In this document: positions 32,246 through 40,470 of the stretch, one piece after another
Position numbering within the stretch: the first letter of the stretch is position 1
Layout of the letters: each line of letters starts with the position of its first letter
NCBI GenBank assembly: GCA_903907995.1
Contig: CAIVQH010000046.1
Location: forward strand, 148,396-212,395
Direction: 5' to 3'
Length of the DNA: 64,000 nucleotides
From: an uncultured Verrucomicrobiota bacterium
Lineage (GTDB): Bacteria > Verrucomicrobiota > Verrucomicrobiia > Limisphaerales > UBA9464
The notes under the pieces: model-generated
Told to the model about the DNA's origin: nothing
Database searches by the model: none
What the model saw: the letters and a program-made list of their open reading frames with translations, nothing else
Translations under genes and position numbers: made by a program

Positions 32246-33463
32246 TTAACCGGTCGCAACGGGCGACGACAGCACCTCGCCGATGACGCGGTCAAAGTCG
32301 GCAAACACCCGTTCCAGCGTGAATCGCCGTTCGACCGTTCGCCGGCCGGCGGTAGCAAAGGTGGCCGCCCGGGCGCGATCTTCCACGAGGGCCACCATAT
32401 GGCGCAAATACTCCGCGACCGATCCCGGCGCGGCCAGCAGCCCATCCACGCCATCGGTCAGGATTTCCGGCACCCCGCCCGCCCGCGCGCCGATCACCGG
32501 CACGCCCACGGCCATGGCCTCAATCAGCACGCGGCCAAACGGTTCCGGCTTGGTCGAGCAATGCAGCAGCACGTCCAGTTGCGAGAGCGTGACCGCGATG
32601 TCGGCCTGGAAGGCGACAAAGTGAACGCGGTTTTCGAGCCGGTGGTAGCGGACGAATTCCTTCAGCGAGGTCTCGAACGGCTCATCCTCGTTAAAGGCCC
32701 GCCCGATGATCACGAAACGTCCGGGCCGGCCGGCCGCCGACCATTCGGCCGCGAGCCGCAGGAACAGATCCTGCCCCTTCCAGGGGGTGATCCGACCCAC
32801 CAGGCCGAACAGCGGTTCGCCCGGTGAAATTTTCAGCCGGTCGCGCAGCAGCGTGGATTCGCTGCGCCGGTACCGCTCCAGCGGGATGCCGTTGTGAATG
32901 GTCACGATGCGCTCGGCGGGCAGCCCCTCCGCGATCAGGGCCGCGCGGCCGAAATCGGAAACCGGGGTGAGCCGCGTGGCCAGCTTCCGCGCCTTGGCCA
33001 CAAACACGCGGCGCACCGGCCAGGAAAAAAAGTCGGCGGAGAGGATGTCGTTCACCCACCACACGCTCGGCCGGCCGGTGTCGGCGGCCACCGCTCCGGC
33101 GGTGAAGTGATCCTTGTTGGCGCAGGACAGCAGCACATCCGGCCGCACCCCGGCCACGATTTCACCCAGCCGTCCTGTGGCCCGCTGGAGTTCCTGCCAG
33201 CCGCGCAGCTTGCCGATGGGGTTAAGGCCGCGGCCCACGATGCGCAGCTCGTTCAGCGCCGGCGCAAAGCCATAGGTGTGGCACGGCACCTCCAGCTTCG
33301 CCAGGGCCGCCGCCAGCGGGCTTCCGGGCGCGCAGGCCACGCTCACGTCCCAGCGCGTGCGCGCCTCCGGGAGCCCGAGCAGCTCGAGCAGATTGACCTC
33401 GGCCCCGCCCAGCACCTTGCTGACGTGGTCCACAAACAGAATGCGCGGTCGTTCCCGGTTCAT
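32246..33463 (-). CDS. Family 4 glycosyltransferase, first gene of the operon
   Basis: A 405-residue GT-B enzyme. The ATG at 33463 is chosen because it begins MNRERPRILFVDHVSKVLGG, a typical N-terminal strand and glycine loop; the open frame upstream runs into a pyrimidine-rich repeat. The C-terminal domain has FGLVGRITPWKGQDLFLRLA, FVIIGRAFNEDEPFE and the donor site LHCSTKPEPFGRVLIEAMAV. It heads the run of four overlapping or closely spaced minus-strand genes ending in moeA. Its promoter should lie within or beside the word-repeat hairpin at 33479-33659. Confidence 0.93.
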   Translation of the reverse strand: MNRERPRILFVDHVSKVLGGAEVNLLELLGLPEARTRWDVSVACAPGSPLAAALAKLEVPCHTYGFAPALNELRIVGRGLNPIGKLRGWQELQRATGRLGEIVAGVRPDVLLSCANKDHFTAGAVAADTGRPSVWWVNDILSADFFSWPVRRVFVAKARKLATRLTPVSDFGRAALIAEGLPAERIVTIHNGIPLERYRRSESTLLRDRLKISPGEPLFGLVGRITPWKGQDLFLRLAAEWSAAGRPGRFVIIGRAFNEDEPFETSLKEFVRYHRLENRVHFVAFQADIAVTLSQLDVLLHCSTKPEPFGRVLIEAMAVGVPVIGARAGGVPEILTDGVDGLLAAPGSVAEYLRHMVALVEDRARAATFATAGRRTVERRFTLERVFADFDRVIGEVLSSPVATG

Positions 33464-33478
33464 CAACGCGGGCGGACG

Positions 33479-33659
33479 GTAAGAGGGAGTAAGGAAAAAG
33501 GAAAAAGGCAAAAGGCAAAAGAAAGCAAAGGCCAGACGTCGTAACACTAAGGGCTTGAGGCGCGTTCCGGTCGGCAGCTCAAATCTTTTCCTTTTGCCTA
33601 CCCACCGCCTTTTGCCTTCCGCCGTCCTTTTACCTTTTGCCTTTTTCCTTTTCCCTTAC
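33479..33659. repeat. Word-repeat hairpin, CCTTTTG heptad type, in a divergent promoter region
   Basis: The right arm (33579-33659) contains CCTTTTG, CCTTCCG, CCTTTTA, CCTTTTG, CCTTTTT, CCTTTTC and CCTTAC. The left arm (33479-33531), read on the minus strand, gives CCTTTTG CCTTTTG CCTTTTT CCTTTTT CCTTACT. Strand bias is extreme: one arm is almost pure purine, the other almost pure pyrimidine. It fills the space between the divergent glycosyltransferase and ubiE genes. Confidence 0.85.
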
Positions 33660-33662
33660 CCC

Positions 33663-34391
33663 GTGCCGAGCAAGTTCTACGTCGAAAGCGACGCGCGGGC
33701 CGCGAAGGTGGAAGACCTCTTCGCGACCATCGCGCCGCGCTACGACCTGATCAACGACCTGCAGAGCTTCGGGCTGCACCGGTGGTGGAAGCGCCGCCTG
33801 CTCCGGCTGGCTGCCGTGCAGCCCGGCGAACACGCGCTCGATGTCTGTTGTGGCACCGGCGATGTGACTTTCGCCCTCGCGCGGGCCGGTGCTGAAGCCA
33901 CCGGCTTCGACTTCAGTGAGCCGATGCTGGCTGTCGCCCGCCGCCGGGCGGCCGCCTGGCGCGCCCCGCTCACCGCTCCGCGCTTTGAACAGGGCGATGC
34001 CCTGCAACTCCCCTTCGCTGACGGCAGTTTTGAGGTAGTCACGATCAGTTATGGGCTGAGGAACCTCGCGGATTTCGACCGGGGACTGCGGGAACTGACC
34101 CGGGTGCTGCGACCCGGAGGACGCCTGCTGGTGCTCGATTTCGGCAAGCCCGACCTCGCCGCCTGGCGCTGGCTCTACTTCCAATACCTCCGCTGGCTGG
34201 TGCCGCTGTTTGGCCGGCTTTTCTGCGGCGATGCCGACACACACGGCTACATTCTGGATTCCCTTCGCAAATTCCCCGCCCAGCGCGGCGTGGAATTGAA
34301 GCTGCACGAACTCGGCTACGCTGAAACCCAGGTCGTGAACCTGCTCGGCGGCATCATGGGCATCAATTACGGGCGAAAGCGGTTGGACTGA
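33663..34391 (+). CDS. ubiE: Demethylmenaquinone / ubiquinone biosynthesis methyltransferase
   Basis: A 242-residue SAM-dependent C-methyltransferase that makes menaquinone from demethylmenaquinone. Family signs are KVEDLFATIAPRYDLINDLQS, the SAM motif LDVCCGTGDVTFALAR, FDFSEPMLAVAR and the GDALQLPFADGSFEVVTISY segment. YGLRNLADFDRGLREL, RVLRPGGRLLVLDF and the C-terminal GGIMGINYGRKR follow. The start is GTG at 33663, the only one giving a normal length. It lies four bases after the end of the pyrimidine-rich hairpin arm, so no Shine-Dalgarno sequence is present; the arm has in effect replaced the leader. The product call is firm. Confidence 0.95.
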   Translation: MPSKFYVESDARAAKVEDLFATIAPRYDLINDLQSFGLHRWWKRRLLRLAAVQPGEHALDVCCGTGDVTFALARAGAEATGFDFSEPMLAVARRRAAAWRAPLTAPRFEQGDALQLPFADGSFEVVTISYGLRNLADFDRGLRELTRVLRPGGRLLVLDFGKPDLAAWRWLYFQYLRWLVPLFGRLFCGDADTHGYILDSLRKFPAQRGVELKLHELGYAETQVVNLLGGIMGINYGRKRLD

Positions 34392-34472
34392 CCCATCCCA
34401 CATCAGGCGGCCACCAGCGTTTGCGCCCACTTCCGCGATTGCTGCCCCCAGACCATTCGGTAGCTTCACCCC

Positions 34473-36314
34473 ATGGCCGACACATCGCCCGACGCTCCCG
34501 GCAAGCTGCAGCGGCTGCAGGCGGAAATGCAGACGCTGATCAATGAAGACGCCGTCGCCGAGCAGGAGCCGCAGCTCAACTGGGCGCAGCGCTTCGTGCA
34601 TTTCTGGATTCTGGTGGTCCGGAATTTCCTGCGGAACCGCTGCCTCGTGCGCGCGTCGGCCCTGGCCTACACCACGCTGCTCGCCCTCGTGCCGCTGCTC
34701 GCCGTGTCCATCAGCGTCGCCTCGCTCTTCCTGCCGCGCGACGAGGCCAAGCAGAAAGAAAAGCTGCTGGAACTCATCGACTCCACGATCACGCATGTGG
34801 CCCCGACTCTAGGCCTCTCGGAAAGCAGCGCCGGCAATGCCCCATCGGACGCCGCCGCGACCACCGCCAGAACCGATTCCCCCCTGCTCACGGCGACGGA
34901 CATCCGGGATTTCCCCTCGTTTGCCGCCAAGCTGCAGCAGCCCAAAGACACCGCCTCAATCTACCTTGCCTCCCGGCTCAGTCCGGCCACCCGGGATGCC
35001 CTGTCGGCATGGGACGGGACGAAACCGGTTCCCAAACCGCTGCGATCCGCCATCATCGTGGATCTCAATGCGCTGATCCAGGGGCCATCCATTTGGGAAG
35101 GAGAACGGTTCCCGTTGCCGACCCTGCCGCCGGGTCTGGGCGAACTGCTGGCCAAGAATCCTTCCGGCCAGGAGCTGGCCCGCGTGAACCGGCTGCTGCT
35201 GGAAAATGCCTATGTGACGGAACTGACCCGGGAACCGAAACAGAAACGGAGCGAGGTGGCGGCGAAGATCGTGGAGTTCGTCGGCAACATCCGTTTCGGC
35301 ACGATCGGCGCTACGGCCATGGCAGGCCTGCTGTTTGTGGCGATCTCGCTGCTGCGCACGGTGGAGGCGGCGTTCAATGACATCTGGGGCGTCGCCAAGG
35401 GACGGTCGTGGTTCATGAGCATCGTGCTTTACTGGGCGGTGATCACGCTCGGCCCGGTTTTCATGCTGCTGGCCAAGGGTGCCAACTATCTGCACTACCT
35501 GCCCTCGCTCAGCCTGACCGGCGGCGGTTGGGACAAGACCTTCGTCGGGCAGATGCTCCTGTCGTTTTCTTGGGTCTTTCCGCTCGTCCTGATGGGCATC
35601 GCGTTTGCCGCGCTCTACCTCTGGATGCCCAATACGCGCGTGCAATGGCAGGCGGCGCTGGTCGGCGGCCTCACCGCTTCAGCGCTCTGGACCGCCAACG
35701 GCCACCTCGCCGCGCTCTACAACTCCCGCGTGGTCACCTACAGCGCGATCTACGGTTCGCTCGGCATCGTGCCGCTGTTTCTGGTCGGCATGTACTTCTC
35801 CTGGAACATCCTCCTGCTCGGCGCGCAGACGAGTTATGTGTACCAGCACCGGCGGGCCTATCTGCAGGAACGCCGCGCCGGCCGCGTGCATCAGCAGGGC
35901 CGGGAGTTTGCCGCGTTGCGCCTCATGACCAATCTCGGGGAGCGCTTCCTCAACCATGAGAAGCCTGCCACCTCATCCCAGCTCGCCAGCCATTTTGCCA
36001 TTCCGCCCAAGCTGGTGGTGGAAATCCTGCATAGCCTGGTGGCGGCGAAGCTGGTCGTCGAGGTGACCGGGCCGGAAACGGCCTACGCCCCCGCCCGTCC
36101 GCTGGACCGCATCACCCCACGCGACGTGCTGCGGGCGCTGCGCTCCGGCCAGGGACATGACCTGCCTACCAATCAGGACCACGCCCGCCCGTACGTGCGG
36201 GCCGAATTCGACAGCATCCTCGCGGCGGAAGATGCCCGGGCAACCGACCTCACCATTGAGGACCTGGCCAAACGCGCCATCGCCAGCGCCGGTCCTGCGA
36301 CCAAGACGGCCTGA
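34473..36314 (+). CDS. YihY/BrkB-like inner membrane protein with C-terminal winged-helix region
   Basis: A 613-residue protein. After a short cytoplasmic N-terminus comes the family opening WILVVRNFLRNRCLVRASAL and the first membrane helix (TLLALVPLLAVSISVASLFL). A loop of about 160 residues (100-265) is longer than in most relatives. The remaining membrane segments run from about 280 to 460, with FNDIWGVAKGRSW, LYLWMPNTRVQW and SLGIVPLFLVGMYFSWNILL. The last 130 residues look like a winged helix-turn-helix (SSQLASHFAIPPKLVVEILH), as in some YihY proteins. The biochemical function of the family is not settled; ribonuclease BN is an outdated name for it. Confidence 0.88.
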   Translation: MADTSPDAPGKLQRLQAEMQTLINEDAVAEQEPQLNWAQRFVHFWILVVRNFLRNRCLVRASALAYTTLLALVPLLAVSISVASLFLPRDEAKQKEKLLELIDSTITHVAPTLGLSESSAGNAPSDAAATTARTDSPLLTATDIRDFPSFAAKLQQPKDTASIYLASRLSPATRDALSAWDGTKPVPKPLRSAIIVDLNALIQGPSIWEGERFPLPTLPPGLGELLAKNPSGQELARVNRLLLENAYVTELTREPKQKRSEVAAKIVEFVGNIRFGTIGATAMAGLLFVAISLLRTVEAAFNDIWGVAKGRSWFMSIVLYWAVITLGPVFMLLAKGANYLHYLPSLSLTGGGWDKTFVGQMLLSFSWVFPLVLMGIAFAALYLWMPNTRVQWQAALVGGLTASALWTANGHLAALYNSRVVTYSAIYGSLGIVPLFLVGMYFSWNILLLGAQTSYVYQHRRAYLQERRAGRVHQQGREFAALRLMTNLGERFLNHEKPATSSQLASHFAIPPKLVVEILHSLVAAKLVVEVTGPETAYAPARPLDRITPRDVLRALRSGQGHDLPTNQDHARPYVRAEFDSILAAEDARATDLTIEDLAKRAIASAGPATKTA

Positions 36315-36374
36315 TTTGGTCAGCCAGTGCGACGGGGTTTCCCGATCCGGCGACAAGCGAACGCCCCTTGATTG

Positions 36375-36443
36375 CGTAGCGGCCGACGTGAGGAGGCTCC
36401 ATTTTCCGTTCCAAATCAGAGCCTCCTCACGTCGGCTACTACG
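36375..36443. repeat. 69-bp palindromic repeat (GACGTGAGGAGGCTC family), copy 2
   Basis: Arms 36375-36399 and 36419-36443 match at 23 of 25 positions around a 19-base loop. Arm and loop lengths and most bases equal those of the copy at 23824-23892, including the CATTTT start of the loop. It lies between the BrkB-like gene and ribBA. Confidence 0.9.
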
Positions 36444-36523
36444 ATGAAAAGACATCCCTACACGTCCGCCCGCGCAGGGTTTGTTTTGTCGCTGGGCCGG
36501 TTGCACGCTAGCGTTTCGCCCGC

Positions 36524-37726
36524 TTGAAGACCGCCCCTTTTGACGACATCCCCTCCGTGCTCGCCGATCTCCGGCGAGGCAAACTGGTCATCGTGGTGGA
36601 TGACGAGGACCGGGAGAACGAGGGTGACCTCATCCTCGCGGCCGAGAAGGCTACGCCCCAGAACATCGGTTTCATGGTGCGCCATACCTCCGGCGTCATC
36701 TGCGTGCCCATGGAGGGCGCCGATCTCGACCGCCTGGAACTGCCGCTGATGACGCAGCAGAACATGGAGCGGATGCGCACCGCCTACACCATCTCGGTGG
36801 ATGCCGCCAAGAACGTGACCACCGGCATTTCCGCCGCCGACCGCGCCCACACGATCCAGCTGCTGGCCGGCACCAAGACAGTGGCGGATGACCTGGTGCG
36901 TCCGGGCCACATTTTTCCGCTCCGTTATCGTCAGGGTGGCGTGCTGCGTCGCGCGGGCCATACGGAAGCCTCCATCGATCTGGCCCGGCTCGCCGGTTTG
37001 CGCCCGGCCGGCGTACTGGCGGAAATCGTCAATGACGATGGCACGATGGCCCGCCTGCCCGCCCTGCGGAAATTCGCCACAAAGCACCGGCTGAAGATTT
37101 GTTCCATCGCGGACCTCATCCAGTATCGCCGCGCATCCGAAAAACTCGTCGAGCGCGTCGAGACGATCAACATGCCGACGGATTACGGCGACTTCGCCCT
37201 GCATCTCTACGCCTCCAAGATCGACGGCGCGCATCACTTGGCGCTGGTGAAAGGCGACGTGACCGGCAAATCCGGCGTGCTCGTGCGCGTGCACAGCGAG
37301 TGCCTCACCGGGGATGTCTTTGGCTCACGCCGCTGCGATTGCGGCCCGCAGCTTCACGCCGCCATGGAGCATATCCAGAAGGCCGGCCAGGGAGTGATCC
37401 TCTACATGCGCCAGGAAGGCCGCGGCATCGGTCTCGCGGCCAAGATCAAGTCCTACAAACTGCAGGAGAACGGCCTGGATACGGTGGACGCGAACCTGAA
37501 GCTCGGCTTCCCGATGGACCTGCGCGACTACGGGCTCGGCGCGCAGATGCTGTGTGATCTGGGGCTGAAGAAAATCCGCCTGCTCACCAACAATCCCAAG
37601 AAGGTGGTCGGCTTGCAGGGCTACGGCCTGAAGATCGTCGAACAGCTGCCGATCCGCATCCAGCCGAACCCGCACAATGCGCGCTACCTCGCCACCAAGC
37701 GCAAGCGGATGGGGCATCTGCTCTGA
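36524..37726 (+). CDS. ribBA: Bifunctional DHBP synthase / GTP cyclohydrolase II
   Basis: A 400-residue enzyme giving both precursors of riboflavin. The N-terminal half (about 1-205) makes 3,4-dihydroxy-2-butanone 4-phosphate from ribulose 5-phosphate: VIVVDDEDRENEGDLILAAE, then RPGHIFPLRYRQGGVLRRAG and HTEASIDLARLAGLRP. The second half opens GTP: HSECLTGDVFGSRRCDCGPQ supplies the three zinc cysteines, MRQEGRGIGLAAKIKSY the catalytic Arg, and LTNNPKKVVGLQGYGL the GTP contact. The start is TTG at 36524; no in-frame ATG lies near and the N-terminus fits the family there. No FMN riboswitch was seen; the region upstream is taken by the palindrome at 36375-36443. Confidence 0.96.
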   Translation: MKTAPFDDIPSVLADLRRGKLVIVVDDEDRENEGDLILAAEKATPQNIGFMVRHTSGVICVPMEGADLDRLELPLMTQQNMERMRTAYTISVDAAKNVTTGISAADRAHTIQLLAGTKTVADDLVRPGHIFPLRYRQGGVLRRAGHTEASIDLARLAGLRPAGVLAEIVNDDGTMARLPALRKFATKHRLKICSIADLIQYRRASEKLVERVETINMPTDYGDFALHLYASKIDGAHHLALVKGDVTGKSGVLVRVHSECLTGDVFGSRRCDCGPQLHAAMEHIQKAGQGVILYMRQEGRGIGLAAKIKSYKLQENGLDTVDANLKLGFPMDLRDYGLGAQMLCDLGLKKIRLLTNNPKKVVGLQGYGLKIVEQLPIRIQPNPHNARYLATKRKRMGHLL

Positions 37727-37760
37727 GCCGACGGGCGTTGCCCATCACTCCGCAGTGCCG

Positions 37761-37859
37761 TATTAATCATACTCATAATCTTTATCTTAATCCTCTTCGC
37801 GCGAAGCGGAAGAGAAACCCAGAGATTAGGATTAAGATTATGATTACGATCAAGATGGG
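37761..37859. repeat. Word-repeat hairpin, TNATC hexad type, copy 2
   Basis: The left arm is the hexad run TTAATC ATACTC ATAATC TTTATC TTAATC CTCTTC (37763-37798). The right arm, read on the minus strand, is CCCATC TTGATC GTAATC ATAATC TTAATC CTAATC. A GC-rich inner hairpin (CTTCGCGCGAAG) caps it. Hexads are shared with 13083-13160, but their order and number differ. Confidence 0.85.
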
Positions 37860-37919
37860 GAACAACGTCCATGCCGCATCCCGTTTGACCGGCATCACCT
37901 TCCCCGGCACGCTCGGCGG

Positions 37920-39224
37920 ATGATTTCCCGGTTCCTGCGGACAGGCACGGCGCTTCTGCTCGTGCTGGGTTGGAAGGCTCTGGCTGTGGACAAAATTCCC
38001 ATCAACGAGGACGAAAGCAAGGTGTCGCCCTACACCCTGCCCGATCCGCTCGTGTTTACGGATGGCCGCCCGGTCAAGGATGCCGCCGCCTGGTCACAGC
38101 GCCGCGCCGAAATCCTGGAGCTGTACCGCGCGCATGTCTACGGGCGCACGCCCAAGGGGCTTCCCCGGAAGAAGGCCACCGTCACCTCGGAAAATCACAA
38201 CGCACTCGGCGGCCTCGCCACCCGCAAACTGATCCACGTGCCGCTCCTCTGGAGTGACAAGGGTCCGGCACTCGACATTCTGCTCTATCTGCCGAACGCG
38301 GCGAAGCAGCCGGTGCCGGCCTTCGTCGGCTACAATTTTAACGGCAACCAAGCGGTCACCATGGACCCCGGCGTTCCGCTCGCCCGCAGCTGGATCGAGA
38401 ACCGCCGCGAGAACTTCATCACCAACAACGTCGCCAACGAACAGTCGCGCGGCTGCGAGGCGTCCGCGTGGCCCATCGAGCACATCCTCGCGCGCGGATA
38501 TGCGGTGGCGACGATCTATTATGGAGACGTGGAGGCGGATTTCGCCGAGGGCTGGAAGCAAAGTCTCCGGGGCGCGGCGGCCAAAGGCGGCACCAACCAT
38601 GTTTTTGCACCGGACGAATGGGGCGCCATCGCCGCGTGGTCCTGGGGGCTGAGCCGCGCGATGGATTACTTGGAAACCGACTCCTCCGTGGACGGCAAAC
38701 GGGTCGCGGTCATCGGCCATTCGCGGCTCGGCAAGACGTCGCTTTGGGCCGGCGCGCAGGACGAACGCTTCGCACTCGTCATTGCCAACGAATCCGGGGA
38801 AGGCGGCGCGGCGCTCGCCCGGCGGTGGTTCGGAGAGACCGTGTGGCGCATCAACGCCAGCTTCCCGCACTGGTTCTGCGGCCGGTTCAAGGATTACAAC
38901 GAGAACGTGCCCGCCCTGCCGGTCGATCAGCACGAACTCATCGCCCTCATGGCTCCCCGCCCCGTTTACGTGGCGAGCGCCGAGGACGACAAGTGGGCCG
39001 ATCCGCGCGGTGAATTCCTGGGCGCGAAGCACGCCGAACCGGTCTATGCGCTCTTCGGCAAACCCGGCCTCGGCGTCGCGGACATGCCGGCGGTGAACAC
39101 GCCGGCGGGTGGCACGATCGGCTACCACATCCGCACCGGCAAACACGCGCTCACCGCTTACGACTGGGACCAGTACATGAACTTCGCCGATCGGCATCTG
39201 AAGCCCGCCGATTCGGCGAAATAG
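37920..39224 (+). CDS. Exported glucuronoyl esterase-like hydrolase (CE15 type)
   Basis: A 434-residue alpha/beta hydrolase with a signal peptide (LRTGTALLLVLGWKALA). Bacterial CE15 enzymes cleave ester bonds between glucuronic acid on xylan and lignin alcohols. Visible signatures are the nucleophile elbow VIGHSRLGKTSLWAGAQD (Ser268), the NESGEGGAALARRWFGETV loop, the SAEDDKWADPRGEF region that often holds the acid residue, and GKHALTAYDWDQYMNFADRH with catalytic His409. The elbow GHSRLGK matches the bacterial CE15 pattern G-x-S-R-x-G. It probably acts in the periplasm or outside the cell in plant biomass use. The gene stands alone between ribBA and a convergent permease. Confidence 0.88.
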   Translation: MISRFLRTGTALLLVLGWKALAVDKIPINEDESKVSPYTLPDPLVFTDGRPVKDAAAWSQRRAEILELYRAHVYGRTPKGLPRKKATVTSENHNALGGLATRKLIHVPLLWSDKGPALDILLYLPNAAKQPVPAFVGYNFNGNQAVTMDPGVPLARSWIENRRENFITNNVANEQSRGCEASAWPIEHILARGYAVATIYYGDVEADFAEGWKQSLRGAAAKGGTNHVFAPDEWGAIAAWSWGLSRAMDYLETDSSVDGKRVAVIGHSRLGKTSLWAGAQDERFALVIANESGEGGAALARRWFGETVWRINASFPHWFCGRFKDYNENVPALPVDQHELIALMAPRPVYVASAEDDKWADPRGEFLGAKHAEPVYALFGKPGLGVADMPAVNTPAGGTIGYHIRTGKHALTAYDWDQYMNFADRHLKPADSAK

Positions 39225-39239
39225 CTCCGCACACGGTCC

Positions 39240-40346
39240 TCAGGCCGCCCGGTCCGCCCGGCGCAGCAGAAGGATGCCCGCCCCAACGAAAAGGAAATTC
39301 GGCAGCCAGAGGATCAGCACGGGATGCAGGTGCGGTTTGGTTTCCAGCGCCTGGCCGAGAATGATGAAGCTGTAATAGGCCAGCACCAGCAGCAGGGCGA
39401 TGCCCACCCCGGCATTGGTCTCCCGCCGGTGGGCCCGGATGCCCAGCGGAATGCCCACCAGGGTGAAGCCGAGGCAGGCGAAGGAAAACGCGATCTGCCG
39501 GTGGATCTGGACGTCGATCAGCGTGAGATCGACCCCTTTGGCCGCCTGTTTGCGACGTTCGGCCCGCAGCTGGCTGAAGGTCATCTCATTGAGCTTGAGT
39601 TCCGGCGGGGCAGGCCGGGAGTTGGCGATGGGCTGGTCCCATTCGGAGAGAAACTGTGACTGCCAGCCCTCGCCACTGCTGTAGCGCAGCGCCTGGACAT
39701 TATGGAGCTTGAGCAGCGACGGAAGCCCGTTGCTCAGAACCAGTTCCGCGTCGGAAGCGAGCGCGTCGAGGTTCCGCACGAGGGACCGGCTGCCATTTTC
39801 CAGCACGTTGGTTGTCCCGTAGATGAGCACGTTGCGCATCTGCCGGCCCCGGACTTCGCCCGCGTAGAGCGTCAGGTTGCCTCCCAGTTCCACATAGCGG
39901 CCCTCGGGGATGGTCTGGCGGTTCGGCTCACGCAGCACGGAGTCACGCAGCTCCTTGAAAGCCACGCGCGCGGCCGGGGCAACCCACATGTTGACGAGCG
40001 CGCTCACTCCGCTCAGCAGCACGGCCAGCCCAAACAGGGGGCGCACGAGCGCCAGCAGGCTGATGCCGCCGGCCCGGACCGCCGTGAGTTCCTGGTCCGC
40101 GCTGAAACGCCCAAAAACCAGCAGGGCCGCCGTGAGCAGCCCCATCGGCAGGGAGAAGGCGAGCACGAAGGGGATCAGCAGGCCGACGGCCCGGAACACC
40201 AGCCCCACTGTGGCCTGACCGCTGGCCAGCAGGTCGAGGATCTCACGCAGCACATTGCCCATGAGCAGCACCAGCGTGAAAACGCCGACGGTCATCAGCA
40301 GGGTGGCCAGAACCTGGCGCAACAGATACAGGTGGAGCGTTCGCAT
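39240..40346 (-). CDS. LptF/LptG family permease
   Basis: A 368-residue membrane protein of the lipopolysaccharide export transporter, in which LptF and LptG work with the ATPase LptB. The ATG at 40346 gives the usual opening MRTLHLYLLRQVLATLLMTV. Helices one to three follow in the first 120 residues (LREILDLLASG, PFVLAFSLPMGLLTAALLVF, RFSADQELTAVRAGGIS). A periplasmic beta-jellyroll domain (about 125-270) and three C-terminal helices complete the topology (FACLGFTLVGIPLGIRAHRR). FGRFSADQELTAVRAGG is the typical coupling region. No second Lpt permease is adjacent, so LptF versus LptG is not decided. Confidence 0.92.
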   Translation of the reverse strand: MRTLHLYLLRQVLATLLMTVGVFTLVLLMGNVLREILDLLASGQATVGLVFRAVGLLIPFVLAFSLPMGLLTAALLVFGRFSADQELTAVRAGGISLLALVRPLFGLAVLLSGVSALVNMWVAPAARVAFKELRDSVLREPNRQTIPEGRYVELGGNLTLYAGEVRGRQMRNVLIYGTTNVLENGSRSLVRNLDALASDAELVLSNGLPSLLKLHNVQALRYSSGEGWQSQFLSEWDQPIANSRPAPPELKLNEMTFSQLRAERRKQAAKGVDLTLIDVQIHRQIAFSFACLGFTLVGIPLGIRAHRRETNAGVGIALLLVLAYYSFIILGQALETKPHLHPVLILWLPNFLFVGAGILLLRRADRAA

Positions 40347-40408
40347 CGCGAAATAAGCCGGCCAGACTTTGCCCAACGCCTACCGGGTGGGCCAACAAGA
40401 TCGCCGGG

Positions 40409-40444
40409 AAAAAGAAAAAGGCCGCGTGAAACTCACGCGGCCTT
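40409..40444 (-). terminator. Intrinsic terminator after the second PEP-CTERM gene
   Basis: On the minus strand a perfect 12-bp stem AAGGCCGCGTGA / TCACGCGGCCTT with a three-base loop (40418-40444) runs into TTTTTCTTTTT. It ends the PEP-CTERM gene at 40471 before the LptF/G gene. Confidence 0.88.
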
Positions 40445-40470
40445 CGAAACACTTGTTAATCGCCCGGAAC

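Noticed and set aside
36315..36523. FMN riboswitch before ribBA
   Set aside because: No conserved RFN-like junction sequence is visible; the region is mainly the palindrome.
13083..37859. CRISPR-like interpretation of the hexad arrays
   Set aside because: Units are only six bases, contiguous without spacers and arranged as inverted arms; no cas genes are present.
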